Shown: positions 52,087-62,669 of the stretch, one piece after another
Numbering within the stretch: position 1 is the stretch's first letter
Layout of the letters: each line of letters starts with the position of its first letter
Source of the DNA: Polyangium mundeleinium
GTDB lineage: Bacteria > Myxococcota_A > Polyangia > Polyangiales > Polyangiaceae
Direction of reading: 5' to 3'
Length of the DNA stretch: 64,000 nucleotides
NCBI RefSeq assembly: GCF_028369105.1
Contig: NZ_JAQNDO010000001.1
Span: forward strand, 5,362,501 to 5,426,500
Notes under the pieces: model-generated
Seen by the model: the letters and a program-made list of their open reading frames with translations, nothing else
The model's database searches: none
What the model was told of the DNA's origin: nothing
Translations under genes and position numbers: made by a program

Positions 52087-53039
52087 CGTTTGACCCGATC
52101 GACCTCGGCTCGTTCTGGATGCCGAAGCAGTCTTCGACGATTGCGCAGGAAATCGATACTGCGTACTACATCGTCTATTGGCTGGACGTCGTGATGTTCT
52201 TTGCCCTGATGGTGCCGCTCGCGTGGTTCATGTACCGCTACAAGAGGCGGACCGCGAAGGACAAGGTCAGTGACATCACGCACAGCACGACGCTCGAGAT
52301 TACGTGGACCATCATCCCGTCGATCCTCGTGATTGGCCTCTTCTTCGTGGGGCTCAGCGGGTGGATGAAGGCGATGGTCGCGCCGGGCAACGCGCTCGAG
52401 ATCCGCACGACGGCGGAGATGTACATGTGGACGTTCACGTACCCGAACGGGAACGTGAGCGTGAACGAGCTCGTGGTGCCCAAGGGCCAGCCCGTGAAGC
52501 TCATCATGAGCTCGAAGGACGTCCTCCACAGCTTCTTCGTGCCCGAGTTCCGGGTGAAGCAGGACGTCGTGCCGGGCACGTACACGACGGTCTGGTTCGA
52601 GGCGACGGAGAACCGCGATACCATCCTGTTCTGCACGGAGTATTGCGGCGTCGGCCACTCGGACATGCTCGCCAAGGTGCGGGTGATGGACAAGGCCGAC
52701 TACGACAACTGGCAGGAGACCGGCCTCATGCCCGGCGAGAAGCCGCTTCCCCCGGCGGAGCTCGGCAAGAAGCTCTACGCGACGCGTAGCTGCAACACCT
52801 GCCACTCGCTCGATGGGTCCCGCATCCAGGGCCCGACGTTCAAGGGGGTCTTCGGTCGAACGGAGCAGATCGCGGACGGTTCGTCGGTCAAGGTCGACGA
52901 GAACTACATCCGCGAGAGCTTGCTCGAGCCGAACAAGAAGGTGGTCAGTGGGTACCCGGCGGTCATGCCGACCTACAAGGGCCTGCTCAAGGAAACGGAC
53001 ATCGACGCGCTCATCGCGTACCTGAAGACGGTCCAGTAG
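52083..53039 (+). CDS. coxB: Cytochrome c oxidase subunit II with fused cytochrome c (caa3)
   Basis: The 318-aa product has two N-terminal membrane helices and a CuA domain with C-T-E-Y-C-G-V-G-H-S-D-M ligands and W-T-F-T-Y-P-N-G aromatic relay. A C-terminal cytochrome c domain carries C-N-T-C-H (~240) and a M-P-T-Y axial Met. The fused heme marks caa3 oxidases, which take electrons from ActE directly. Confidence 0.93.
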   Translation: MTFDPIDLGSFWMPKQSSTIAQEIDTAYYIVYWLDVVMFFALMVPLAWFMYRYKRRTAKDKVSDITHSTTLEITWTIIPSILVIGLFFVGLSGWMKAMVAPGNALEIRTTAEMYMWTFTYPNGNVSVNELVVPKGQPVKLIMSSKDVLHSFFVPEFRVKQDVVPGTYTTVWFEATENRDTILFCTEYCGVGHSDMLAKVRVMDKADYDNWQETGLMPGEKPLPPAELGKKLYATRSCNTCHSLDGSRIQGPTFKGVFGRTEQIADGSSVKVDENYIRESLLEPNKKVVSGYPAVMPTYKGLLKETDIDALIAYLKTVQ

Positions 53040-53057
53040 GGAATCGGAGGCTCGATC

Positions 53058-54694
<1,637 letters not shown>

Positions 54695-54695
<1 letters not shown>

Positions 54696-55375
54696 TGAGC
54701 GCGAAAGCCGAGGCTTTGGGCGGCGTCGAGGAGAGCAAGCTCTCCCCCCAGTTCCACGTCGCCCACCACTTCGACAAGGCAGACACCCAGTTCGACGCAG
54801 GTCGAATGGGCGTGTGGCTCTTCTTGGTGACGGAGATCCTGCTGTTCGGCGGCTTGTTCTGCGCCTTCGCCATCTTCCGTAGCAAGTACTTCCCGTCGTT
54901 CGTCGAGGCGCACCACCACCTCGATCGCGTGATGGGCGGCATCAACACCATCGTGCTGATCTCGTCGAGCTTCACGATGGCGCTCGCGGTGCGCTCCGCG
55001 CAGAAGAACGAGAAGAAGAAGACCACCATCCTGCTCGCGATCACCCTCGCGTGCGCGGCGATGTTCCTCGTGGTGAAGTACTTCGAGTACAGCCACAAGA
55101 TCCACGACGGGCTCCTGCCCGGCGGGAACTTCACGGCGGCGGATTTCGCCTCGGGTCACCCGGGCATCTTCTTCGCCATCTACTTCATGATGACCGGGAT
55201 CCACGGCGTGCACGTGGTCATCGGCATGGGCCTCATCCTCTGGATCCTCCTCCGGAACCAGAAGAACGAGTTCTCCAGCCGTTACTACGCGCCCGTCGAG
55301 AACGTGGGCCTTTACTGGCACCTCGTCGACCTCGTGTGGATCTACCTCTTCCCGCTCCTTTACCTGGTCGGCTGA
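54695..55375 (+). CDS. coxC: Cytochrome c oxidase subunit III
   Basis: The 226-aa product starts at ATG 54695, overlapping the coxA stop by one base. It has about five to six helices, G-V-W-L-F-L-V-T-E-I-L-L-F-G-G-L-F at the first and Y-W-H-L-V-D-L-V-W-I-Y-L-F at the last, which are typical subunit III end motifs. Confidence 0.92.
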
Positions 55376-55394
55376 GCCCGGAGCAGAGCGCACC

Positions 55395-55898
55395 ATGAGC
55401 ACTTCGCACGCAGAGCACGACCACGGTCACGGAAGCGGAAACGGCGATCACGTTCCGCACGTCCTGCCGTTCAAGGTCTACATCGGCACGTTCAGCACGC
55501 TGCTCTTCCTCACGGTCGTCACCGTGGGCGCGAGCTACGTGGACCTCGGTCACATGGGCAACCTGATCGTCGCCCTCTTGATCGCCACGATCAAGGCGTC
55601 GGTCGTCGCGCTCATCTTCATGCACCTCAAGTGGGACCATAAGTTCCACGCGATCATCTTCGTCTCCGCCCTGATCTTCCTGGCGGTCTTCATCGGCATC
55701 ACGATGAGCGACACGCAGTTCCGCGGCGAAGCGGAGGCGATCGAGGGGAAGAACCCGGTCGATCTGAAGGACCCGTTCAAGGGCGAGCGCACCGGCGACA
55801 TCGCCGTCCCCAAGGCGGTGGCCGCGCCCGCCGCTGCCGGCTCGGCCGCACCGGCCGCCGGTTCGGCCGCACCGGCCGCGACCCCCGCCAAGCACTGA
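55395..55898 (+). CDS. Cytochrome c oxidase subunit IV family protein
   Basis: The 167-aa product has three helices in the prokaryotic subunit IV pattern (H-V-L-P-F-K-V-Y-I-G-T-F; F-M-H-L-K-W-D-H-K-F). A His-rich N-terminus (H-D-H-G-H-G-S-G-N-G-D-H) and an Ala/Pro repeat tail (A-A-G-S-A-A-P-A) flank them. It is the last gene of the act-cox operon and is followed by a strong hairpin. Confidence 0.85.
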   Translation: MSTSHAEHDHGHGSGNGDHVPHVLPFKVYIGTFSTLLFLTVVTVGASYVDLGHMGNLIVALLIATIKASVVALIFMHLKWDHKFHAIIFVSALIFLAVFIGITMSDTQFRGEAEAIEGKNPVDLKDPFKGERTGDIAVPKAVAAPAAAGSAAPAAGSAAPAATPAKH

Positions 55899-55915
55899 GT
55901 TTTTCGCGTCCTCCC

Positions 55916-55953
55916 TTGGGGGCACGCTCGGGCAAGCCGAGCGACGCCCCCAA
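55916..55953 (+). terminator. Two-part hairpin after the act-cox operon
   Basis: TTGGGGGC pairs with GCCCCCAA, enclosing CGCTCGG-GCAAG-CCGAGCG. The 8+7-bp stem starts 17 nt after the subunit IV stop. A T-run is absent downstream, so it may act as an mRNA-stabilising hairpin rather than a classic rho-independent terminator. Confidence 0.55.
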
Positions 55954-56048
55954 GCCCCAAGCGAACCCAGCCCCCGCCTCCTCCAAGCTTCCGAGAGCCG
56001 CGAACTGCTCGACACCGGGTTCGGACTCGCCATAGTCTGGCGGACCCG

Positions 56049-57407
56049 ATGTCGGCCCGTGTCTCCGTTCCCCCCATCGCCGTCGTCGAGCCGGGGACGG
56101 CACGTGCGGCGGGTGGTGTACCTCCAGGGGGACAATCGTCCGTCAGGGCCGTCCTTTCGAGCGCGGATCCGATCCCCGAGGGGACCGCGGCGCGGTGGCT
56201 GATCCAGCTGCGCTGGCTCGCGATCCTCGGCATGGGCCTCACGACGGCGACGGGAAAATGGTTCGTCCCGGATCTCGCGGTCACGCCGGTGTTCCTGATC
56301 CTCGGCTTGCTCGTGGTCCTGAATGGGTCGTTCGCGCTCGTGATCGGCCGCATGCTGCGCCACGAGCGGCGCCTCGTCGCCGGGCAGATCACGTTCGACG
56401 TGATCGCCCTCGGCGCCGTGTTGTGGGTCACGGGCGGCACCGGAAACCCGTTCGCCGCGTTCCTCGTCTTCCAGATCGCCCTCGCGGGTTTCCTCAGCGG
56501 CGGGCGCGCCATCCTCGCGATCGCAGGCCTGACCGTGGCCGTGGGCGCGCTCGTCTCGTTCGCCGATCCGCTGCCGCTCGCGTCGGCGCCACTCGGCAAG
56601 GAGCGCGTCCACCACCTCGGCGCGTTTGTCTCGCTCGCGTCCGTCGCCGTGTTCCTCGGCGTGTTCCTGTTCGTGTATGCGCGAAGGCTCGACGAGCTGC
56701 GGCAACGCACGCTCCGGAACGACAAACTCGCGATGCTCGGCCGCGTGGTCGGCGGCATGTCGCACGAGCTTTCGACGCCGCTCGCCACGATCCTGCTCGC
56801 CGGGCGCGAGCTCTCGGAGATCACGAAGGACGTCTCACCGGATGCCTCCGAGCTCGCGCGCACGATCGCGGGCGAGGCGCAGCGGGCGAGCGACATCATC
56901 GGGCTCGTGCGTGGCTACATCCGGCCGGATCAGCGGTGCGAGGAGGTCGAGCTCGGCAAGCTGGTCACGGAGATGGCGGGGCGCGAGCTCCGGCGGCTCG
57001 TGTACCGGGGCGAGATCACGATCGACGCGCCCGAGCCGGTGCACGTGACGGTCATGCCCGCGGGCCTCTTGCAGGTGCTGGTGAACGTCTTGACGAACGC
57101 GACCGAGGCGATGGCGCGGACGGCGAAGCCGCGGATCAGGATTGCCGTGCGGGACGGCGGTGATCACGTCGAAATCGTGGTCGACGATAGCGGGCCCGGG
57201 TTCGCGCCGGAGATCCTCGCGCGGCTCGGCGAGCCGTTTCAGACGACGAAGGAGCGCGAGGGCGGGATGGGGCTCGGGCTGTACGTGAGCTCGGTGCTGC
57301 TCGATCGGATGAACGGCGTGCTCAGCGTGGACAATGGGGCCGAGGGCGGGGCAAGGGTGACGATCCGGCTCGCGCGTCGTGTGGCGTCGCGTGACTGGGA
57401 GGTATGA
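56049..57407 (+). CDS. RegB/PrrB-like redox sensor histidine kinase
   Basis: The 452-aa product has six membrane segments and the RegB signature G-G-T-G-N-P-F (~134), which matches the quinone-sensing GGxxNPF motif. The H-box reads M-S-H-E-L-S-T-P-L-A-T-I. N-, G1- and G2-type ATP-binding boxes follow (N-A-T-E-A-M, D-D-S-G-P-G-F, G-G-M-G-L-G-L-Y). I do not see the redox-active Cys box near the His. It probably senses quinone redox state and phosphorylates the response regulator that follows (ATGA overlap). Confidence 0.88.
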   Translation: MSARVSVPPIAVVEPGTARAAGGVPPGGQSSVRAVLSSADPIPEGTAARWLIQLRWLAILGMGLTTATGKWFVPDLAVTPVFLILGLLVVLNGSFALVIGRMLRHERRLVAGQITFDVIALGAVLWVTGGTGNPFAAFLVFQIALAGFLSGGRAILAIAGLTVAVGALVSFADPLPLASAPLGKERVHHLGAFVSLASVAVFLGVFLFVYARRLDELRQRTLRNDKLAMLGRVVGGMSHELSTPLATILLAGRELSEITKDVSPDASELARTIAGEAQRASDIIGLVRGYIRPDQRCEEVELGKLVTEMAGRELRRLVYRGEITIDAPEPVHVTVMPAGLLQVLVNVLTNATEAMARTAKPRIRIAVRDGGDHVEIVVDDSGPGFAPEILARLGEPFQTTKEREGGMGLGLYVSSVLLDRMNGVLSVDNGAEGGARVTIRLARRVASRDWEV

Positions 57408-57958
57408 GGATGCCTCGCAAGATCGAGACGGCGCTGCTCATCGAAGACGACGACGCGTTTCGCACGACGCTCCAGGGCGCGATGCGGCGGCGCGGGGTAC
57501 AGGCGCGGACGGCGGCGACCGTGGAGGAGGGGCTCGTCTCGCTGGAGGATGCGCCCGTGGATCTCGTGGTCGTCGATTACCGCATGCCGCGCGTCGACGG
57601 CCTCACGGCATTGCCGCGGCTGCGCCGGCTCTGCCCGGAGGCGGCGATCGTGATGCTCACGGGATTCGGGGACATCCCGCTCGCGGTGGCGGCGGTGCGC
57701 GAGGGCGCGGACACGCTTTTGACGAAGCCGATCGACGCGGATCGATTGCTGCGGGAGGCGACGGTCCTGTTCGAGCGTCCGCGCGCGCCGTTTACGGGGG
57801 CGCCGCCGTCGAGCCGGACGACGTACAAGCTCGACGAGCTCGAGCGCGACGCGATCAACGCCGCGCTCAAGGATTCGGGTGGGGTGATTGCGGTGGCGGC
57901 GAAGCTGCTCGGGATCGACCGCCGGACGCTTCAGCGGAAATTGAAAAAGTCGTCCTGA
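57404..57958 (+). CDS. RegA/PrrA-like response regulator
   Basis: The 184-aa product has a receiver domain with the acidic pair E-D-D-D (~14), phospho-acceptor Asp in V-V-V-D-Y-R-M-P (~56) and Lys in T-K-P-I (~104). A C-terminal Fis-type helix-turn-helix, V-A-A-K-L-L-G-I-D-R-R-T-L-Q-R-K-L, matches RegA. It may control the adjacent act-cox operon. A candidate box lies at 42910-42924. Confidence 0.9.
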   Translation: MRMPRKIETALLIEDDDAFRTTLQGAMRRRGVQARTAATVEEGLVSLEDAPVDLVVVDYRMPRVDGLTALPRLRRLCPEAAIVMLTGFGDIPLAVAAVREGADTLLTKPIDADRLLREATVLFERPRAPFTGAPPSSRTTYKLDELERDAINAALKDSGGVIAVAAKLLGIDRRTLQRKLKKSS

Positions 57959-57961
57959 CGA

Positions 57962-60877
57962 TCAGGCGTGAACGCGGGTGGACTTGCCGTTCTTGGCCTT
58001 CGCCTTGACCTGCTCGCGCCCGAGGATGTCCGCCAAAAATCGCCCCGTATGGGACTCCGTCACCCGCGCCACCACTTCGGGCGCGCCTTCCGCGATCACG
58101 CGCCCGCCGCGCGCGCCGCCTTCGGGGCCGAGATCGAGCACCCAGTCGGCGAATTTGATCACGTCGAGGTTGTGCTCGATCACCACGACCGTATTCCCCG
58201 CGTCCACGAGCCGTGCGAGCACCACGAGCAGGCGCCGGATGTCCTCGAAATGCAGGCCCGTCGTGGGCTCGTCGAGCACGTAGAGCGTGCGCCCCGTTTG
58301 GGTTTTTCCGAGCTCGCGGCTCAGCTTCACCCGTTGCGCTTCGCCGCCGGAGAGCGTCGTCGCGCGCTGGCCGATCTTCATGTAGCCGAGGCCCACGTCC
58401 ACGAGCGTCGTCAGGATTCGCTTCAGGGCGACGTGGTGCTCGAACATCCCGAGGCATTCTTCCACGCTCGATTCGAGCACCTCGTTGATGTTTTTCCCTT
58501 TGAAACGCACGGAGAGCGTCTGCGCGTTGTACCGTTTGCCGCCGCAGACCTCGCAGGGCACGTACACGTCGGCGAGGAAATGCATCTCGACCTTCACGAC
58601 GCCGTCGCCGTGGCAGCTCTCGCAGCGCCCGCCTTTCACGTTGAAGCTGAATCGGCCCGAGTCCCAGCCGCGCGCCCGCGCCTCGGGAAGGAGCGCGAAG
58701 ACCTCGCGGATGTGGTCGAACGCTTTCGTGTACGTGCCCGGGTTCGAGCGCGGCGTGCGGCCGATCGGCTGCTGATCGATGGCGATCACCTTGTCGAGCA
58801 CGTCGAGCCCCTCGATCGTGTCGTGCGCGCCCACGGGGCCCGTCGCGTCATGCAGCGCGCGGCTCAGCGCCGGAAGCAGAATGCCATTGACGAGCGAGCT
58901 TTTCCCCGCGCCGGAGACGCCCGTCACGGCCGAGAGGACGCCGATCGGGATTCGCGCATCGACGTTTTTCAAGTTGTGCTCCCGGGCGCCCTTGATCTTG
59001 ATCCAACCACCCGGCTTCCGGCGTTCGCCGGGGATCTCGATACGGCGGCGGCCGGAGAGGTAATCGCCGGTGACGTTGCCTTTGGCTTCTTCGAGCTCCT
59101 CCGGCGTGCCGGCGAAGAGCACCCGGCCGCCCTCGTGGCCGGCGCCGGGGCCGAAGTCCACGACGTGGTCGGCCGCGCGGATCGTCTCCTCGTCGTGCTC
59201 GACCACGACCACCGTATTGCCGAGATCCCGCAGGCGCCGGAGCGTCGCGATCAGCCTCTCGTTGTCACGTTGATGCAGGCCGATGCTCGGCTCGTCGAGC
59301 ACGTACATCACGCCCGAGAGCTCGCTGCCGAGCTGGCTGGCGAGCCGGATGCGCTGCGCCTCGCCGCCGGAGAGCGTGGTCGCCGAGCGATCGAGCGTCA
59401 GGTAATCGAGCCCCACGTTCATCAAGAACCCGAGCCGCGCCTCGATCTCGCGCGACGCGCCCTCCGTGATCCGGGCCTTGTTGCCGGGCAGGGCGAGGGT
59501 TTGCACGAAATGGATCGCGGCGCCCACCGTCATCGACGTCACCGCGGCGATGTTCTTGTCGGCGAGGAGGACGGCGAGCGTCTCCGGGCGGAGGCGCCTT
59601 CCTTCGCAGGCGTCGCAGGGCATTTCCCGGAAAAACTTCCGGTAGAGATCCCGCGCCATGTCGCTCGTCGTGTCGCGGAAGCGCCGCTCCAGGTTCGGGA
59701 TCACGCCCTCGAACTTCATGCCGAAGGTCCCGTGGCTCTCCGAGCCCTCCTTGCCCCATTGCACGGCGATCTTCTTGCCTTCGAGCCCGTAAAGAATGAG
59801 CTCGCGTTTCTTCGCCGAGAGCTTTCCGAACGGCGTATCGAGGTCCACGCCCGTCGCCTTGGCCACGGCGTCCGCGATGCGGAACGTCCAGCCCTCGCCG
59901 CGCGACATTGCCGAGGCCCAGGGCGCGATCGCGCCCTCCCGGAGCGAGAGCGCCGGATTGGGTACGATGAGATCCGGGTCCGCTTCGAGCCGCGTGCCGA
60001 GGCCGCTGCATTTCGGGCACATGCCGAGCGGGCTGTTGAACGAAAAGCTCTGCGGGCTGAGCTCGGGAAAACTCTTGCCGCAGCACATGCGCGCCTGGCT
60101 GAAGGGCCGGGGTTTCTCGCCCTCGACGTCGACGACCATCTCGCCTTTGCCCTCGCGCAGCGCGAGCTCGATGCTCTCGGCGATGCGCGGCCGGTCCTCG
60201 GCGCGTACCGTGACGCGATCGGCGACGAGCGAAATGTCGTGCCAGAGCTTCTTGTCGAGGCGGGGCAGGGGATCGAGCTTCTCCATTTGGCCGTCGACGA
60301 TGACCCGCGAAAAACCGCGCGTCGCGAGATCCTCGAAGATCTCCTTGTGCTCGCCTTTCCGGTGCACGACGAGCGGAGCGAGCAGGGTGGCGCGGCTGCC
60401 CTCGGGCAGCTCCAGCAGCGTCTCGACGATCTCGTCGACGCTTTGCGAGGCCACGGACTTGCCGCAGGTGGTGCAGCGCTGCTCGCCGGCGCGGGCGTAA
60501 AGCACGCGCAGGTAATCGTAGATCTCGGTGATCGTTCCGACGGTGGAGCGCGGATTCGAGGACGCGCTCTTTTGCTCGATGGCGATCGTGGGCGAGAGGC
60601 CGGACACGTGCTCGACCGACGGGCGATCGAGCTGGCCGAGAAATTGCCGCGCGTAGGCCGAGAGCGTCTCGACGTAACGGCGCTGGCCCTCGGCATACAG
60701 CGTATCGAACGCGAGGCTCGACTTGCCCGAGCCGCTCGGGCCGGTGAACACCACGAGCTTGCGCTTGGGGACCTCGAGGTGCTCGATGCGGAGGTTGTGC
60801 TCGCGGGCGCCTTTCACGACGATGAAATCGGGCTCGCGGGCGGCGGGGATCTCGTTCTTCGTCCGGGTCTTGCGCAT
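57962..60877 (-). CDS. uvrA: Excinuclease ABC subunit A
   Basis: The start is ATG 60877 (M-R-K-T-R-T-K); the frame stays open far upstream but only as anti-coding sequence. The 971-aa product has both ABC modules: Walker A G-P-S-G-S-G-K-S and G-V-S-G-A-G-K-S, two L-S-G-G-E-A-Q-R signatures, and zinc-finger pairs (C-P-K-C; C-E-S-C, C-E-V-C). Length is standard. UvrA recognises bulky DNA lesions for nucleotide excision repair. It converges with regA (3 bp gap) and is divergent from the glycosyltransferase gene. Confidence 0.95.
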   Translation of the reverse strand: MRKTRTKNEIPAAREPDFIVVKGAREHNLRIEHLEVPKRKLVVFTGPSGSGKSSLAFDTLYAEGQRRYVETLSAYARQFLGQLDRPSVEHVSGLSPTIAIEQKSASSNPRSTVGTITEIYDYLRVLYARAGEQRCTTCGKSVASQSVDEIVETLLELPEGSRATLLAPLVVHRKGEHKEIFEDLATRGFSRVIVDGQMEKLDPLPRLDKKLWHDISLVADRVTVRAEDRPRIAESIELALREGKGEMVVDVEGEKPRPFSQARMCCGKSFPELSPQSFSFNSPLGMCPKCSGLGTRLEADPDLIVPNPALSLREGAIAPWASAMSRGEGWTFRIADAVAKATGVDLDTPFGKLSAKKRELILYGLEGKKIAVQWGKEGSESHGTFGMKFEGVIPNLERRFRDTTSDMARDLYRKFFREMPCDACEGRRLRPETLAVLLADKNIAAVTSMTVGAAIHFVQTLALPGNKARITEGASREIEARLGFLMNVGLDYLTLDRSATTLSGGEAQRIRLASQLGSELSGVMYVLDEPSIGLHQRDNERLIATLRRLRDLGNTVVVVEHDEETIRAADHVVDFGPGAGHEGGRVLFAGTPEELEEAKGNVTGDYLSGRRRIEIPGERRKPGGWIKIKGAREHNLKNVDARIPIGVLSAVTGVSGAGKSSLVNGILLPALSRALHDATGPVGAHDTIEGLDVLDKVIAIDQQPIGRTPRSNPGTYTKAFDHIREVFALLPEARARGWDSGRFSFNVKGGRCESCHGDGVVKVEMHFLADVYVPCEVCGGKRYNAQTLSVRFKGKNINEVLESSVEECLGMFEHHVALKRILTTLVDVGLGYMKIGQRATTLSGGEAQRVKLSRELGKTQTGRTLYVLDEPTTGLHFEDIRRLLVVLARLVDAGNTVVVIEHNLDVIKFADWVLDLGPEGGARGGRVIAEGAPEVVARVTESHTGRFLADILGREQVKAKAKNGKSTRVHA

Positions 60878-61102
60878 GGGCGGTGGTTTGTCCTCGGTAA
60901 ATCGCGCGCGCCTGGGCCGTAGCACGTTCGTCCGTCCGTGTCTTCCCGAATCGCCATGTCCGTTCCCATTCGAATGCGTGTTCGTGTATACCGCGTTACG
61001 AGAAACACGGTAGAATGGTGTTTTCGTGGACCACCCCGGAGACTTTGGGGACCAGGACGCGCCGGTGCATCCTGACCTCGGAGCTCCGGAGGGACGTGGG
61101 GG

Positions 61103-62638
61103 GTGGCATTGGGCGCGCTCATCTGGCTCCTGCGTATCCTCGATCTCGTGATCGTCGGGTACGTGACCCTGTTTTTCCTGATCAACCTGCGGTTCGTCCT
61201 GGTCAGCTATCGTCGCATTCGACGCGAGCTCACGGCCGAGCTGGTCCGTCCCGCGGCGCTCTCCGAGGGCGACGCATTCTTGCCCGTCGTTTCGCTGCTC
61301 GTGCCGGCCTACAACGAGGAGGTCACGATCGTGGAGAGCCTGAAATCGCAGCTCCGCCTGCGCTATCCGGCCTACGAGATCGTGATTTGCAACGACGGAT
61401 CGAAGGACCGAACCGTCGAGGTCTTGCTCTCGGCATTCCCGTTCGTCCCAGCCGTGCTCGAGCGCGCGAGCGGGCTCGATACGGCCGAGGTGCGCGGCAT
61501 GTGGGAGTGCCGGACGGGCCTGCCCGAGAACGTCAAGCGGATGGTCTTGATCGACAAGGAGAACGGCGGCAAGGCGGACGCGCTGAATGCAGCGACGAGC
61601 GTCGCCGCCGGCGAATTCGTGACCAGCATGGATGCCGATAGCCTGCTCGTCCCGGACGCGCTCCTGCTCGCCGTGCGCAAGGTGATGGAGTCGCCCGACG
61701 ATACGGTTGCGGTGGGCGTGCAGGTCGGGCTCTCGAATGGATCGATCATCCGCGAGGGTGAGGTGAAGGAGCTCGCGCTGCCGACGAGCCTCATCGGGAA
61801 GCTGCAAATCGTGGAATACATGCGATCCTTCGCGAAGGGGCGGACGGCCTTGTCCGAGGACAACGCGGTGCTCATTCTCTCCGGTGTTTTCGCGCTGATC
61901 CGGCGTGACGTGCTTTTCGAGGTCGGCGGCTTTCTCACGCGCCACGTTCGTTCCAGGATCTGCATCGAATACTGCACGGAAGGGGCGCACACGGTCTGCG
62001 AGGACATGGAGATCGTGGTGCGGCTCCATCGGTATCTGCTCGACAAGGGCAGGCCGGGGAGAATCGTCTGTTTGCCCTTCGCGGTCACGTGGACGGAGGC
62101 GCCCGAGAATTATCGGGATCTGGGAAAGCAACGAGCAAGGTGGTACCGGGGGCTCTGGGAGGTCATGAGTTATCACCGCGCGATGCTGTTCCGGCCGCAG
62201 TTCCGGCAGATCGGCCTGTTCGCGATGCCGTACCAGCTCGTGTTCGAGGCGCTCGCACCGCCGACCGAGTGCGTCGGATACCTCCTGCTCCTCCTGACCA
62301 CGATCTTCGGCGCGCTCTCCGGCAAGGCATTGCTCGCGTTCCTCGGGCTCGCGATGGCCATGAATTTCTGCCTTTCGACGCTGTCGGTCGTTCTCTGCAC
62401 GTTCTCGGCGCGGCCCGGGCGGGGGCTCGCCGGCACGGCGTCGCTCGTGCCCTACCCGCGGGCGCGTGACGCGATTGTGCTCGTGTTCGTGGGGGTCTTG
62501 TCGAATCTCGGATATCGGCAATACCTGGTGTTCTGGCAGCTCCGAGGCCTCTACGATTTTTTGAAGGGGAAGAAGGGCTGGGACAAGTTCGCGCGCAAAG
62601 GGTTTGCGCCCGTTGCACCCGCCGCGCAGCGGGCCTGA
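61103..62638 (+). CDS. Processive family-2 glycosyltransferase (membrane)
   Basis: The 511-aa product uses GTG 61103 behind GGAGGGA. One N-terminal helix precedes a GT2 domain: L-V-P-A-Y-N-E-E-V-T-I-V, I-C-N-D-G-S-K-D-R-T, S-M-D-A-D-S (DxD), C-E-D-M-E-I and Q-R-A-R-W (QxxRW). Three to four C-terminal helices and a basic tail follow. The motif set marks processive synthases of the cellulose/chitin/hyaluronan type, which make and extrude polysaccharide. The polymer is unknown. Confidence 0.85.
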   Translation: MALGALIWLLRILDLVIVGYVTLFFLINLRFVLVSYRRIRRELTAELVRPAALSEGDAFLPVVSLLVPAYNEEVTIVESLKSQLRLRYPAYEIVICNDGSKDRTVEVLLSAFPFVPAVLERASGLDTAEVRGMWECRTGLPENVKRMVLIDKENGGKADALNAATSVAAGEFVTSMDADSLLVPDALLLAVRKVMESPDDTVAVGVQVGLSNGSIIREGEVKELALPTSLIGKLQIVEYMRSFAKGRTALSEDNAVLILSGVFALIRRDVLFEVGGFLTRHVRSRICIEYCTEGAHTVCEDMEIVVRLHRYLLDKGRPGRIVCLPFAVTWTEAPENYRDLGKQRARWYRGLWEVMSYHRAMLFRPQFRQIGLFAMPYQLVFEALAPPTECVGYLLLLLTTIFGALSGKALLAFLGLAMAMNFCLSTLSVVLCTFSARPGRGLAGTASLVPYPRARDAIVLVFVGVLSNLGYRQYLVFWQLRGLYDFLKGKKGWDKFARKGFAPVAPAAQRA

Positions 62639-62669
62639 CGTCGGCATTCGAAGGGGATCGGGGGAGACT

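Noticed and set aside
60878-61102. A defined promoter pair between uvrA and the glycosyltransferase gene
   Set aside because: A TAGAAT (61011-61016) is present in a less GC-rich stretch, but no convincing -35 or LexA-type box accompanies it.
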